A DNA stretch of 64,000 bases from Ptiloglossa arizonensis (taxonomy: Eukaryota > Arthropoda > Insecta > Hymenoptera > Colletidae). The notes beneath the pieces are model-generated. The model saw only the letters and a list, made by a program, of their open reading frames with translations. It ran no database searches and was not told where the DNA came from. Position 1 is the stretch's first letter. The number at the start of each line of letters is the position of its first letter. Made by a program: the position numbers and the translations under genes. The DNA lies in the NCBI RefSeq assembly GCF_051014685.1, contig NW_027478765.1, forward strand, positions 62,001-126,000. Reading direction: 5' to 3'. This document shows positions 38,206 to 52,800 of the stretch, one piece after another.

Positions 38206-39220
38206 TCGAAAAGTTCCGGTTGCATCTGAAAGTAGAAACTCGCCCGATTACAACGGTATGTGTATTTTTGCCCTAGGCCATAGTAGTTATTGGTTTCGAG
38301 TATCAGACTTGCGAAATTTTGATGGTTTCTCAACCATAGCTTAACTTCAAACTCCCATATCTCGCGAACGGATTGACGAACTCGAGAAATTCCTGTTGCG
38401 TCTGAAAGTAGAAACTCGCCCGATTACTATGGTGTGTGTACTTTTCCCCTAGGCCATTCCAGTTTTTCGTTTCTAGCATCAGAATTGCGAAAATTTTGAT
38501 GGTTTCTCAACCATACCTTAACTTTAAACTCTCATATCTCGCGAACGGATTGACGAACTCGAGAAATTCCTGTTGCATCTGAAAGTAGAAACTCGCCCGA
38601 TTACAAAGGTATGTGTATTTTTCCCCTAGGCCTTTGTTGTTATTGGTTTCGAGTATCAGACTTGCGAAAATTTTGATTGTTTCTCAACCATTCCTTAACT
38701 TCAAACTCCCATATCTCTCGAACGGATAGACGAACTCGAAAAGTTCCGGTTGCATCTGAAAGTAGAAACTCGCCCGATTACAAAGGTATGTGTATTTTTC
38801 CCTAGGCCTTTGTAGTTAGTGGTTTCGAGTATCAGACTTGCGAAAATTTTGATTGTTTCTCAACCATTCCTTAACTTCAAGCTCCCATATCTCTCGAACG
38901 GATAGACGAACACGAAAAATCCGGTTGCATCTGAAAGTAGAAACTCTCCCGATTACAAAGGTATGTGTATTTTTCCCCTAGGCCTTTGTAGTTATTTGTT
39001 TCGAGTATCAGACTTGCGAATATTTTGATTGTTTCTCAACCATTCCTTAACTTCAAACTCCCATATCTCTCGAACGGATAGACGAACTCGAAAAATTCCG
39101 GTTGCATCTGAAAGTAGAAAGTCGCCCGATTACAAAGGTATGTGTATTTTTGCCCTAGGCCATAGTAATTATTGGTTTCGAGTATCAGACTTGCGAAATT
39201 TTGATGGTTTCTCAACCATA

Positions 39221-42200
39221 CCTTAACTTCAAACTCCCATACCTCGCGAAAGGATTGACGAACTCGAGAAATTCCTGTTGCGTCTGAAAGCAGAAACTCG
39301 CCCGATTACCATAGTATGTGTATTTTTGCCCTAGGACATAGTAGTTACTGGTTTCGTGTATCAGACTTACTAAAATTTTGATGGTTTCTCAACCATTCCG
39401 TAACTTCAAGCTGCCATATCTCGCGAACGGATTGACGAACTCGAGAAATTCCTGCTGCGTCTGAAAGTAGAAACTCGCCCGATTACTATGGTGTGTGTAC
39501 TTTTCCCCTAGGCCATTCCAGTTTTTCGTTTCTAGCATCAGAATTGCGAAAATTTTGATGGTTTCTCAACCATACCTTAACTTCAAACTCTCACATCTCG
39601 CGAACGGATTGACGACCTCGAGAAATTCCTGTTGCATCTTAAAGTAGAAACTCGCCCGATTACAAAGGTATGTGTATTTTTCCCCTAGGCCTTTGTAGTT
39701 ATTGGTTTCGAGTATCAGACTTGCGAAAATTTTGATGGTTTCTCAACCATTCCTTAACTTCAAACTCCCATATCTCGCGAACGGATTGACGAACTCGAGA
39801 AATTCCTTTTGCATCTGAAAGTAGAAACTCGCCCGAATACAACGGTATGTGTATCTTTGCCCTAGGCAATAGAAGTTATTGGTTTCGAGTATCAGACTTG
39901 CGAAAACTTTGATGGTTTCTCAACCATTCCGTAACTTCAAACTCCCATATTTCGCGAACGGATTGACGAACTCGAGAAATTCCTGTTGCATCTGAAAGCA
40001 GAAACTCGCCCGAATACAACGGTATGTGTATCTTTGCCCTAGGCAATAGAAGTTATTGGTTTCGAGTATCAGACTTGCGAAAATTTTGATGGTTTCTCAA
40101 ACATTCCTTAACTTCAAGCTCCCATATCTCGCGAAAGGATTGACGAACTCGAGAAATTCCTGTTGCATCTGAAAGCAGAAACTCGCCCGATTACCATGGT
40201 ATGTGTATTTTTGCCCTAGACGACAGTAGTTATTGGTTTCGAGTATCAGACTTGCGGAAATTTTGATGGTTCCTTAACCATTCCTTAACTTCAAACCCCC
40301 ATATCTCACGAACGGATTGACGAACTCGAGAAATTCCTGTTGCTTCTGATGGTAGAAGAACGCCCGATTACAACGGTATGTGTATTTTTGCCCTAGGCAA
40401 TAGTAGTTATTGGTTTCGAGTATCAGACTTGCAAAAATTTTGATGATTTCTCAACCATTCCTTAACTTCAAACTCCCATATCTCGCAAACGGATTACCAA
40501 CTCGAGAAATTGCAGTTGCATCTGAAAGCATAATCTTGCCCGATTACAATGCTATGTGTATTTTTGCCCTAGGCCATAGCAGTTATTGGTTTCGAGTATC
40601 AGACTTGCGAAAATTTTGATGGTTTCTCAACCATTCCTTAACTTCAAATTCCCATATCTCGCGAACGGATTGACGAACTCGAGAAATTCCGGTTGCATCT
40701 GAAAGTAGAAACTCGCCCGATTACAATGGGGTGTGTACTTTTCCCCTAGGCCATTCCAGTTATTTGTTTCGAGTATCAGACAAGCGAAAATTTTGATGGT
40801 TCCTCAACCATTCCTTAACTTCAAACTCCCATATCTCGCGAACGGATTGACGAACTCGAGAAATTCCTCTTGCATCTGAAAGTAGAAACTCGCCCGATTA
40901 CAACGGTATATGCATTTTTCCCATCGGCAATAGTACTTATTGGTTTCGAGTATCAGACTTGCGAAAATTTTGATGGTTTCTCAACCATTCCTTAACTTCA
41001 AACTCCCATATCTCGCGAACGGATTGACGAACTCGAGAAATTCCTTTTGCATCTGAAGGTAGAAACTCGCCCGATTACAATGGTGTGTGTATTTTTGCCC
41101 TAGGACATAGTAGTTATCGGTTTCGAGTACCAGACTTACAAAAATTTTGATGGTTTCTCAACCATTCCGTAACTTCAAACTCCCATATTTCGCGAACGGA
41201 TTGACGAACTCGAGAAATTCCTGTTGCATCTGAAAGCAGAAACTCGCCCGATTACAAAGGTATGTGTATTTTTGCCCTAGGCAATTGTAGTTATTGGTTT
41301 CGAGTATCAGACTTGCGAAAATTTTGACGGTTTCTCAACCATTCCTTAACTTCAAACTCCCATATCTCGCGAACGGATTGACGAACTCGAGAAATTCCTT
41401 TTGCATCTGAAAGTAGAAACTCGCCCGATTACAATGGTGTGTGTATTTTTGCCCTAGGACATGGTAGTTATTGGTTTCGAGTATCAGACTTACTAAAACT
41501 TTGAGGGTTTCTCAACCATTCCGTAAATTCAAACTCCCATATTTCGCGAACGGATTGACGAACTCGAGAAATTCCTGTTGCATCTGAAAGCAGAAACTCG
41601 CCCGAATACAACGGTATGTGTATCTTTGCCCTAGGCAATAGAAGTTATTGGTTTCGAGTATCAGACTTGCGAAATTTTGATGGTTTCTCAACCATACCTT
41701 AACTTTGAACTCCCATATCTCGCGAACGGATTGACGAACTCGAGAAATTCCTGTTGTGTCTGAAAGTAGAAACTCGCCCGATTACTATGGTATGTGTATT
41801 TTTGCCCTAGACGACAGTAGTTATTGGTTTCGAGTATCAGACTTGCGAAAATTTTGATGGTTCCTTAACCATTCCTTAACTTCAAACCCCCATATCTCAC
41901 GAACGGATTGACGAACTCGAGAAATTCCTGTTGCTTCTGATGGTAGAAGAACGCCCGATTACAACGGTATGTGTATTTTTGCCCTAGGCAATAGTAGTTA
42001 TTGGTTTCGAGTATCAGACTTGCAAAAATTTTGATGATTTCTCAACCATTCCTTAACTTCAAACTCCCATATCTCGCAAACGGATTACCAACTCGAGAAA
42101 TTGCAGTTGCATCTGGAAGCATAATCTTGCCCGATTACAATGCTATGTGTATTTTTGCCCTAGGCCATAGCAGTTATTGGTTTCGAGTATCAGACTTGCG

Positions 42201-45200
42201 AAAATTTTGATGGTTTCTCAACCATTCCTTAACTTCAAATTCCCATATCTCGCGAACGGATTGACGAACTCGAGAAATTCCGGTTGCATCTGAAAGTAGA
42301 AACTCGCCCGATTACAATGGGGTGTGTACTTTTCCCCTAGGCCATTCCAGTTATTGGTTTCGAGTATCAGACAAGCGAAAATTTTGATGGTTCCTCAACC
42401 ATTCCTTAACTTCAAACTCCCATATCTCGCGAACGGATTGACGAACTCGAGAAATTCCTCTTGCATCTGAAAGTAGAAACTCGCCCGATTACAACGGTAT
42501 ATGCATTTTTCCCATCGGCAATAGTACTTATTGGTTTCGAGTATCAGACTTGCGAAAATTTTGATGGTTTCTCAACCATTCCTTAACTTCAAACTCCCAT
42601 ACCTCGCGAAAGGATTGACGAACTCGAGAAATTCCTGTTGCGTCTGAAAGCAGAAACTCGCCCGATTACCATAGTATGTGTATTTTTGCCCTAGGACATA
42701 GTAGTTACTGGTTTCGTGTATCAGACTTACTAAAATTTTGATGGTTTCTCAACCATTCCGTAACTTCAAGCTGCCATATCTCGCGAACGGATTGACGAAC
42801 TCGAGAAATTCCTGCTGCGTCTGAAAGTAGAAACTCGCCCGATTACTATGGTGTGTGTACTTTTCCCCTAGGCCATTCCAGTTTTTCGTTTCTAGCATCA
42901 GAATTGCGAAAATTTTGATGGTTTCTCAACCATACCTTAACTTCAAACTCTCACATCTCGCGAACGGATTGACGACCTCGAGAAATTCCTGTTGCATCTT
43001 AAAGTAGAAACTCGCCCGATTACAAAGGTATGTGTATTTTTCCCCTAGGCCTTTGTAGTTATTGGTTTCGAGTATCAGACTTGCGAAAATTTTGATGGTT
43101 TCTCAACCATTCCTTAACTTCAAACTCCCATATCTCGCGAACGGATTGACGAACTCGAGAAATTCCTTTTGCATCTGAAAGTAGAAACTCGCCCGAATAC
43201 AACGGTATGTGTATCTTTGCCCTAGGCAATAGAAGTTATTGGTTTCGAGTATCAGACTTGCGAAAACTTTGATGGTTTCTCAACCATTCCGTAACTTCAA
43301 ACTCCCATATTTCGCGAACGGATTGACGAACTCGAGAAATTCCTGTTGCATCTGAAAGCAGAAACTCGCCCGAATACAACGGTATGTGTATCTTTGCCCT
43401 AGGCAATAGAAGTTATTGGTTTCGAGTATCAGACTTGCGAAAATTTTGATGGTTTCTCAAACATTCCTTAACTTCAAGCTCCCATATCTCGCGAAAGGAT
43501 TGACGAACTCGAGAAATTCCTGTTGCATCTGAAAGCAGAAACTCGCCCGATTACCATGGTATGTGTATTTTTGCCCTAGACGACAGTAGTTATTGGTTTC
43601 GAGTATCAGACTTGCGGAAATTTTGATGGTTCCTTAACCATTCCTTAACTTCAAACCCCCATATCTCACGAACGGATTGACGAACTCGAGAAATTCCTGT
43701 TGCTTCTGATGGTAGAAGAACGCCCGATTACAACGGTATGTGTATTTTTGCCCTAGGCAATAGTAGTTATTGGTTTCGAGTATCAGACTTGCAAAAATTT
43801 TGATGATTTCTCAACCATTCCTTAACTTCAAACTCCCATATCTCGCAAACGGATTACCAACTCGAGAAATTGCAGTTGCATCTGAAAGCATAATCTTGCC
43901 CGATTACAATGCTATGTGTATTTTTGCCCTAGGCCATAGCAGTTATTGGTTTCGAGTATCAGACTTGCGAAAATTTTGATGGTTTCTCAACCATTCCTTA
44001 ACTTCAAATTCCCATATCTCGCGAACGGATTGACGAACTCGAGAAATTCCGGTTGCATCTGAAAGTAGAAACTCGCCCGATTACAATGGGGTGTGTACTT
44101 TTCCCCTAGGCCATTCCAGTTATTTGTTTCGAGTATCAGACAAGCGAAAATTTTGATGGTTCCTCAACCATTCCTTAACTTCAAACTCCCATATCTCGCG
44201 AACGGATTGACGAACTCGAGAAATTCCTCTTGCATCTGAAAGTAGAAACTCGCCCGATTACAACGGTATATGCATTTTTCCCATCGGCAATAGTACTTAT
44301 TGGTTTCGAGTATCAGACTTGCGAAAATTTTGATGGTTTCTCAACCATTCCTTAACTTCAAACTCCCATATCTCGCGAACGGATTGACGAACTCGAGAAA
44401 TTCCTTTTGCATCTGAAGGTAGAAACTCGCCCGATTACAATGGTGTGTGTATTTTTGCCCTAGGACATAGTAGTTATCGGTTTCGAGTACCAGACTTACA
44501 AAAATTTTGATGGTTTCTCAACCATTCCGTAACTTCAAACTCCCATATTTCGCGAACGGATTGACGAACTCGAGAAATTCCTGTTGCATCTGAAAGCAGA
44601 AACTCGCCCGATTACAAAGGTATGTGTATTTTTGCCCTAGGCAATTGTAGTTATTGGTTTCGAGTATCAGACTTGCGAAAATTTTGACGGTTTCTCAACC
44701 ATTCCTTAACTTCAAACTCCCATATCTCGCGAACGGATTGACGAACTCGAGAAATTCCTTTTGCATCTGAAAGTAGAAACTCGCCCGATTACAATGGTGT
44801 GTGTATTTTTGCCCTAGGACATGGTAGTTATTGGTTTCGAGTATCAGACTTACTAAAACTTTGAGGGTTTCTCAACCATTCCGTAAATTCAAACTCCCAT
44901 ATTTCGCGAACGGATTGACGAACTCGAGAAATTCCTGTTGCATCTGAAAGCAGAAACTCGCCCGAATACAACGGTATGTGTATCTTTGCCCTAGGCAATA
45001 GAAGTTATTGGTTTCGAGTATCAGACTTGCGAAATTTTGATGGTTTCTCAACCATACCTTAACTTTAAACTCCCATATCTCGCGAACGGATTGACGAACT
45101 CGAGAAATTCCTGTTGCGTCTGAAAGTAGAAACTCGCCCGATTACTATGGTATGTGTATTTTTGCCCTGGACGACAGTAGTTATTGGTTTCGAGTATCAG

Positions 45201-45961
45201 ACTTGCGAAAATTTTGATGGTTCCTTAACCATTCCTTAACTTCAAACCCCCATATCTCACGAACGGATTGACGAACTCGAGAAATTCCTGTTGCTTCTGA
45301 TGGTAGAAGAACGCCCGATTACAACGGTATGTGTATTTTTGCCCTAGGCAATAGTAGTTATTGGTTTCGAGTATCAGACTTGCAAAAATTTTGATGATTT
45401 CTCAACCATTCCTTAACTTCAAACTCCCATATCTCGCAAACGGATTACCAACTCGAGAAATTGCAGTTGCATCTGAAAGCATAATCTTGCCCGATTACAA
45501 TGCTATGTGTATTTTTGCCCTAGGCCATAGCAGTTATTGGTTTCGAGTATCAGACTTGCGAAAATTTTGATGGTTTCTCAACCATTCCTTAACTTCAAAT
45601 TCCCATATCTCGCGAACGGATTGACGAACTCGAGAAATTCCGGTTGCATCTGAAAGTAGAAACTCGCCCGATTACAATGGGGTGTGTACTTTTCCCCTAG
45701 GCCATTCCAGTTATTGGTTTCGAGTATCAGACAAGCGAAAATTTTGATGGTTCCTCAACCATTCCTTAACTTCAAACTCCCATATCTCGCGAACGGATTG
45801 ACGAACTCGAGAAATTCCTCTTGCATCTGAAAGTAGAAACTCGCCCGATTACAACGGTATATGCATTTTTCCCATCGGCAATAGTACTTATTGGTTTCGA
45901 GTATCAGACTTGCGAAAATTTTGATGGTTTCTCAACCATTCCTTAACTTCAAACTCCCATA
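39221..45961 (+). repeat. 3,360-bp tandem duplication (19 monomers), nearly identical
   Basis: The stretch from 39221 to 42601 repeats from 42581 to 45961 at a constant offset of 3,360 with no indel. Reading both copies side by side I count four substitutions: near 41707 (TTTGAAC against TTTAAAC), 41757 (TTGTGTC against TTGCGTC), about 41810 (CCTAGAC against CCTGGAC) and near 42116 (CTGGAAG against CTGAAAG). That is about 0.1% divergence, far below the divergence between monomers. It is the largest clean tandem duplication here and accounts for the doubled second D2. Confidence 0.93.
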
Positions 45962-46508
45962 TCTCGCGAACGGATTGACGAACTCGAGAAATTCCTTTTG
46001 CATCTGAAGGTAGAAACTCGCCCGATTACAATGGTGTGTGTATTTTTGCCCTAGGACATAGTAGTTATTGGTTTCGAGTATCAGACTTACTAAAATTTTG
46101 ATGGTTTCTCAACCATTCCGTAACTTCAAACTCCCATATTTCGCGAACGGATTGACGAACTCGAGAAATTCCTGTTGCATCTGAAAGCAGAAACTCGCCC
46201 GATTACAAAGGTATGTGTATTTTTGCCCTAGGCAATTGTAGTTATTGGTTTCGAGTATCAGACTTGCGAAAATTTTGACGGTTTCTCAACCATTCCTTAA
46301 CTTCAAACTCCCATATCTCGCGAACGGATTGACAAACTCGAGAAATTCCTGTTGCATCTGAAAGTAGAAACTCGCCCGAATACAACGGTATGTGTATTTT
46401 TGCCCTAGGCAACAGAAGTTATTGGTTTCGAGTATCAGACTTGCGAAAATTTTGATGGTTTCTCAACCATTCCTTAACTTCAACCTCCCATATCTCGCGA
46501 AAGGATTG
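39258..46508 (+). repeat. D2 domain, second copy, duplicated (about 41 monomers)
   Basis: This block contains four F monomers and four G monomers, against one and two in the first D2. The excess comes from a 3,360-bp tandem duplication covering almost the whole block. Inside each 3.36-kb half there is a further 9-monomer paralogy of 1,591 bp; for example, the F-containing segment at about 40.2 kb pairs with the one at about 41.8 kb. The length, 7251 bp, is 41 monomers minus 6 bases. It contains no gene. Confidence 0.78.
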
Positions 46509-49500
46509 ACGAACTCGAGAAATTCCTGTTGCATCTGAAAGCAGAAACTCGCCCGATTACCATGGTATGTGTATTTTTGCCCTAGGACATTGTAGTTATT
46601 GGTTTCGTGTATCAGACTTGCGAAAATTTTTATTGTTTCTCAACCATTCCTTAACTTCAAACTTCTATATCTCTCGAACGGATAGACGAACTCGAAAAAT
46701 TCCGGTTGCAACTGAAAGTAGAAACTCGCCCGACTACAAAGGTATGTGTATTTTTCCCCTAGCCCTTTGTAGTTATTGGTTTCGAGTTTCAGACTTGCGA
46801 AAATTTTGATTGTTTCTCAACCATTCTTTAACTTCAAACTCCCATATCTCTCGAACGGATAGACGAACTCGAAAAATTCCGTTTGCATCTGAAAGTAGAA
46901 ACTCGCCCGATTACAAAGGTATGTGTATTTTCCCCTAGGCCCTTGTAGTTATTGGTTTCGAGTATCAGACTTGCGAAAATTTTGATTGTTTCTCAACCAT
47001 TCCTTAACTTCAAACTTCTATATCTCTTGAACGGATAGACGAACTCGAAAAATTCCGGTTGCATCTGAAAGTAGAAACTCGCCCGACTACAAAGGTATGT
47101 GTATTTTTCCCCTAGGCCTTTGTAGTTATTGGTTTCGAGTTTCAGACTGGCGAAAATTTTGATGGTTCCTCAACCATTCCTTAACTTCAAACTCCCATAT
47201 CTCGCGAAAGGATTGACGAATTCTAGAAATTCCTGTTGCATCTGAAAGTAGAAACTCGTCCGATTACAAAGGTATGTGTACTTTTCCCCTAGGCCATTCC
47301 AGTTATTGGTTTCGAGTATCAGACTTGCGAAAATTTTGATGGTTCCTCAACCATTCCTTAACTTCAACCTCCCATATCTCGCGAAAGGATTGACGAACTC
47401 GAGAAATTCCTGTTGCATCTGAAAGCAGAAACTCGCCCGATTACCATGGTATGTGTATTTTTGCCCTAGGACATACTAGTTATTGGTTTCGTGTATCAGA
47501 CTTACTAAAATTTTGATGGTTTCCAACCATTCCGTAACTTCAAACTCCCATATTTCGCGCACGGATTGACGAACTCGAGAAATTCCTGTTGCATCTGAGA
47601 GCAGAAACTCGCCCGATTACAACGGTATGTGTATTTTTGCCCTAGGCCATAGTAGTTATTGGTTTCGAGTATCAGACTTGCGAAAATTTTGATTGTTTCT
47701 CAACCATTCCTTAACTTGAAACTCCCATATCTCTCGAACGGATAGACGAACTCGAAAAATTCCTGTTGCATCTGAAAGTAGAAACTCGCTCGATTACAAA
47801 GGTATGTGTATTTTTCCCCTAGGCCTTTGTAGTTATTGGTTTCGAGTTTCAGACTTGCGAAAATTTTGATGGTTCCTCAACCATTCCTTAACTCCAAACT
47901 CCCATATCTCGCGAAAGGATTGACGAACTCGAGAAATTCCTGTTGCATCTGAAAGTAGAAGCTCGCCCGATTACAAAGGTATGTGTATTTTTCCCCTAGG
48001 CCTTTATAGTTACTGGTTTCGAGTATCAGACTTGCGAAAATTTTGATTGTTTCTCAACCATTCCTTAACTTCAAACTCCCATATCTCTCGAACGGGTAGA
48101 CGAACTCGAAAAATTCCTGTTGCATCTGAAAGTAGAAACTCGCTCCATTACAAAGGTATGTGTATTTTTCCCCTAGGCCTTTGTAGTTATTGGTTTCGAG
48201 TTTCAGACTGGCGAAAATTTTGATGGTTCCTCAACCATTCCTTAACTTCAAACTCCCATATCTCGCGAAAGGATTGACGAATTCGAGAAATTCCTGTTGC
48301 ATCTGAAAGTAGAAACTCGTCCGATTACAAAGGTATGTGTACTTTTCCCCTAGGCCATTCCAGTTATTGGTTTCGAGTATCAGACTTGCGAAAATTTTGA
48401 TGGTTCCTCAACCATTCCTTAACTTCAACCTCCCATATCTCGCGAAAGGATTGACGAACTCGAGAAATTCCTGTTGCATCTGAAAGCAGAAACTCGCCCG
48501 ATTACCATGGTATGTGTATTTTTGCCCTAGGACATAGTAGTTATTGGTTTCGTGTATCAGACTTACTAAAATTTTGATGGTTTCTCAACCATTCCGTAAC
48601 TTCAAACTCCCATATTTCGCGCACGGATTGACGAACTCGAGAAATTCCTGTTGCATCTGAGAGCAGAAACTCGCCCGATTACAACGGTATGTGTATTTTT
48701 GCCCTAGGCCATAGTAGTTATTGGTTTCTAGTATCAGACTTGCGAAAATTTTGATGGTTCCTCAACCATTCCTTAACTTCAAACTCCCATATCTCGCGAA
48801 AGGATTGACGAACTCGAGAAATTCCGGTTGCATCTCAAAGTAGAAACTCGCCCGACTACAAAGGTATGTGTATTTTTCCCCTAGGCCTTTGTAGTTATTG
48901 GTTTCGAGTTTCAGACTTGCGAAAATTTTGATGGTTCCTCAACCATTCCTTAACTTCAAACTCCCATATCTCGCGAAACGATTGACGAACTCGAGAAATT
49001 CCTGTTGCATCTGAAAGCAGAAACTCGCCCGATTACAAAGGTATGTGTACCTTTCCCCTAGGCCATTCCAGTTATTGGTTTCGAGTATCAGACTTGCGAA
49101 AATTTTGATGGTTCCTCAACCATTCCTTAACTTCAAACTCCCATATCTCGCGAAAGGATTGACGAACTCGAGAAATTCCTGTTGCATCTGAAAGTAGAAA
49201 CTCTCCCGATTACAACGCTATGTGTATTTTTCCCCTAGGCAATTGTAGTTATTTGTTTCGAGTATCAGACTTGCGAAAATTTTGATTGTTTCTCAACCAT
49301 TCCTTAACTTCAAACGACCATATCTCTCGAACGGATAGACGAACTCGAAAAATTCCGGTTGCATCTGAAAGTAGAAACTCGCCCGATTACAAAGGTATGT
49401 GTATTTTTCCCCTAGGCCTTTGTAGTTATTGGTTTCGAGTATCAGGCTTGCGAAAATTTTGATTGTTTCTCAACCATTCCTTAACTTCAAACTCCCATAT

Positions 49501-49869
49501 CTCTCGAACGGATAGACGAACTCGAAAAATTCCGGTTGCATCTGAAAGTAGAAACTCGCCCGATTACAAAGGTATGTGTATTTTTCCCCTAGGCCTTTGT
49601 AGTTATTGGTTTTGAGTATCAGACTTGCGAAAATTTTGATTGTTCCTCAACCATTCCGTAACTTCAAGCTGCCATATCTCTCGAACGGATAGACGAACTC
49701 GAAAAATTCCGGTTGCATCTGAAAGTAGAAACTCGCCCGATTACAAAGGTATGTGTACTTTTCCCCTAGGCCATTCCAGTTATTGGTTTCGAGTGTCAGA
49801 CTTGCGAAAATTTTGATGGTTCCTCAACCATTCCTTAACTTCAAACTCCCATATCTCGCGAAAGGATTG
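46509..49869 (+). repeat. D3 domain, second copy (about 19 monomers)
   Basis: This block corresponds to 13617-17685 at an offset of 32,892 at its start and 32,184 at its end. It lacks the 5-monomer duplication present in the first D3 and has one additional monomer near 49.44 kb (GAGTATCAGGCTTGCG). The D3 markers AAACTTCTATATCTC and TCGCTCGATTAC are present. It contains no gene. Confidence 0.78.
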
Positions 49870-52800
49870 ACGAACTCGAGAAATTCCTGTTGCATCTGAA
49901 AGCAGAAACTCGCCCGATTACCATGGTATGTGTATTTTTGCCCTAGGACATAGTAGTTATTGGTTTCGTGTATCAGACTTACTAAAATTTTGATGGTTTC
50001 TCAATCATTCCGTAACTTCAAACTCCCCTATTTCGCGAACGGATTGACGAACTCGAGAAATTCCTGTTGCATCTGACAGCAGAAACTCGCCCGATTACAA
50101 AGGTATGTGTACTTTTCCCCTAGGCCATTCCAGTTATTGTTTTCGAGTATCAGACTTGCGAAAATTTTGATGGTCCTTCAACCATTTCTTAACTTCAAAC
50201 TCCCATATCTCGCGATAGGATTGACGAACTCGAGAAATTCCTGTTGCATCTGAAAGTAGAAACTCTCCCGATTACAACGCTATGTGTGTTTTTCCCCTAG
50301 GCCAATGTAGTTATTTGTTTCGAGTATCAGACTTGCGAAAATTTTGATTGTTTCTCAACCATTCCTTAACTTCAAACTCTCATATGTCGCGAACGGATTG
50401 ACGAACTCGAGAAATTCCTGTTGCATCTGAAAGTAGAAACTCGCCCGATTACAAAGGTATGTGTATTTTTCCCCTAGGCCTTTGTAGTTATTGGTTTCGA
50501 GTATCACACTTGCGAAAATTTTGATTGCTTCTCAACCATTCCTTAACTTCAAACTCCCATATCTCTCGAACGGATAGACGAACTCGAGAAATTCCTGTTG
50601 CATCTGAAAGTAGAAACTCGCCCGATTACAAAGGTATGTGTATTTTTCCCCTAGGCCTTTGTAGTTATTGGTTTCGAGTATCACACTTGCGAAAATTTTG
50701 ATTGCTTCTCAACCATTCCTTAACTTCAAACTCCCATATCTCTCGAACGGATAGACGAACTCGAAAAATTCAGGTTGCATCTGAAAGTAGAAACTCGCCC
50801 GATTACAAAGGTATGTGCATTTTTCCCCAAGGCCATTCCAGTTTTTCGTTTCTAGCATCAGAATTGCGAAAATTTTGGTGGTTTCTCAACCATACCTTAA
50901 CTTCAAACTCTCATATCTCGCGAACGGATTGACGAACTCGAAAAATTCCGGTTGCATCTGAAAGTAGAAACTCGCCCGACTACAAAGGTATGTGTATTTT
51001 TCCCCTAGGCCTTTGTAGTTATTGGTTTCGAGTATCAGGCTTGCGAAAATTTTGATTGTTTCTCAACCATTCCGTAACTTCAAACTCCCATATCTCGCGA
51101 ACGGATTGACGAACTCGAGAAATTCCTGTTGCGTCTGAAAGTAGAAACTCGCCCGATTACTATGGTGTGTGTACTTTTCCCCTAGGCCATTCCAGTTTTT
51201 CGTTTCTAGCATCAGAATTGCGAAAATTTTGATGGTTTCTCAACCATACCTTAACTTCAAACTCTCATATCTCGCGAACGGATTGACGAACTCGAGAAAT
51301 TCCTGTTGCATCTGAAAGTAGAATCTCGCCCGACTACAAAGGTATGTGTATTTTTCCCTAGGTCTTTGTAGGTATTGGTTTCGAGTATTAGACTTGCGAA
51401 AATTTTGATGGTTCCTCAACCATTCCTTAACTTCAAACTCCCATATCTCGCGAAAGGATTGACGAACTCGAGAAATTCCTGTTGCATCTGAAAGCAGAAA
51501 CTCGCCCGATTACCATGGTATGTGTATTTTTGCCCTAGGACATAGTAGTTATTGGTTTCGTGTATCAGACTTACTAAAATTTTGATGGTTTCTCAACCAT
51601 TCCGTAACTTCAAACTCCCATATTTCGCGAACGGATTGACGAACTCGAGAAATTCCTGTTGCATCTGACAGCAGAAACTCGCCCGATTACAACGGTATGT
51701 GTATTCTTGCCCTAGGCCATAGTAGTTATTGGTTTGGAGTATCAGACTTGCGAAATTTTGATGGTTTCTCAACCATACCTTAACTTCAAACTCCCATATC
51801 TCGCGAACGGATTGACGAACTCGAGAAATTCCTGCTGCGTCTGAAAGTAGAAACTCGCCCGATTACTATGGTGTGTGTACTTTTCCCCTAGGCCATTCCA
51901 GTTTTTCGTTTCTAGCATCAGAATTGCGAAAATTTTGATGGTTTCTCAACCATACCATAACTTCAAACTCTCATATCTCGCGAACGGATTGACGAACTCG
52001 AAAAATTCCGGTTGCATCTGAAAGTAGAAACTCGCCCGATTACAAAGGTATGTGTATTTTTGCCCTAGGCCTTTGTAGTTATTGGTTTCGAGTATCAGAC
52101 TTGCGAAAATTTTGATGGTTTCTCAACCATACCTTAACTTCAAACTCCCATATCTCGCGAAAGGATTGACGAACTCGAGAAATTCCTGTTGCATCTGAAA
52201 GCAGAAACTCGCCCGATTACCATGGTATGTGTATTTTTGCCCTAGGACATAGTAGTTATTGGTTTCGTGTATCAGACTTACTAAAATTTTGATGGTTTCT
52301 CAACCAGTCCGTAACTTCAAACTCCCATATCTCGCGAACAGATTGACGAACTCGAGAAATTCCTGTTGCGTCTGAAAGTAGAAACTCGCCCGATTACTAT
52401 GGTGTGTGTACTTTTCCCCTAGGCCATTCCAGTTTTTCGTTTCTAGCATCAGAATTGCGAAAATTTTGATGGTTTCTCAACCATACCATAACTTCAAACT
52501 CTCATATCTCGCGAACGGATTGACGAACTCGAAAAATTCCGGTTGCATCTGAAAGTAGAAACTCGCCCGATTACAAAGGTATGTGTATTTTTGCCCTAGG
52601 CCTTTGTAGTTATTGGTTTCGAGTATCAGACTTGCGAAAATTTTGATTGTTTCTCAACCATTCCTTAACTTCAAACTCTCATATGTCGCGAACGGATTGA
52701 CGAACTCGAGAAATTCCTGTTGCATCTGAAAGTAGAAACTCGCCCGATTACAAAGGTATGTGTACTTCTCCCCTAGGCCATTCCATTTTTTCGTTTCTAG

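Larger units (their letters stand above)
17686..39257 (+). repeat. D1 domain, second copy, expanded (about 122 monomers)
   Basis: The second D1 block is about twice as long as the first. Its opening follows the same monomer order as 1 onward. The D1-start monomer reappears inside it at 28296, 30419 and 33249, so the domain has been extended by reiterating its own first part, through duplications with spacings of 2123 and 2830 bp. From about 35.05 kb it follows the order seen from about 1.98 kb and about 51.49 kb. The part at about 22.5-26.7 kb uses the same families in an order I could not match elsewhere in the window. The block contains no gene. Confidence 0.75.
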
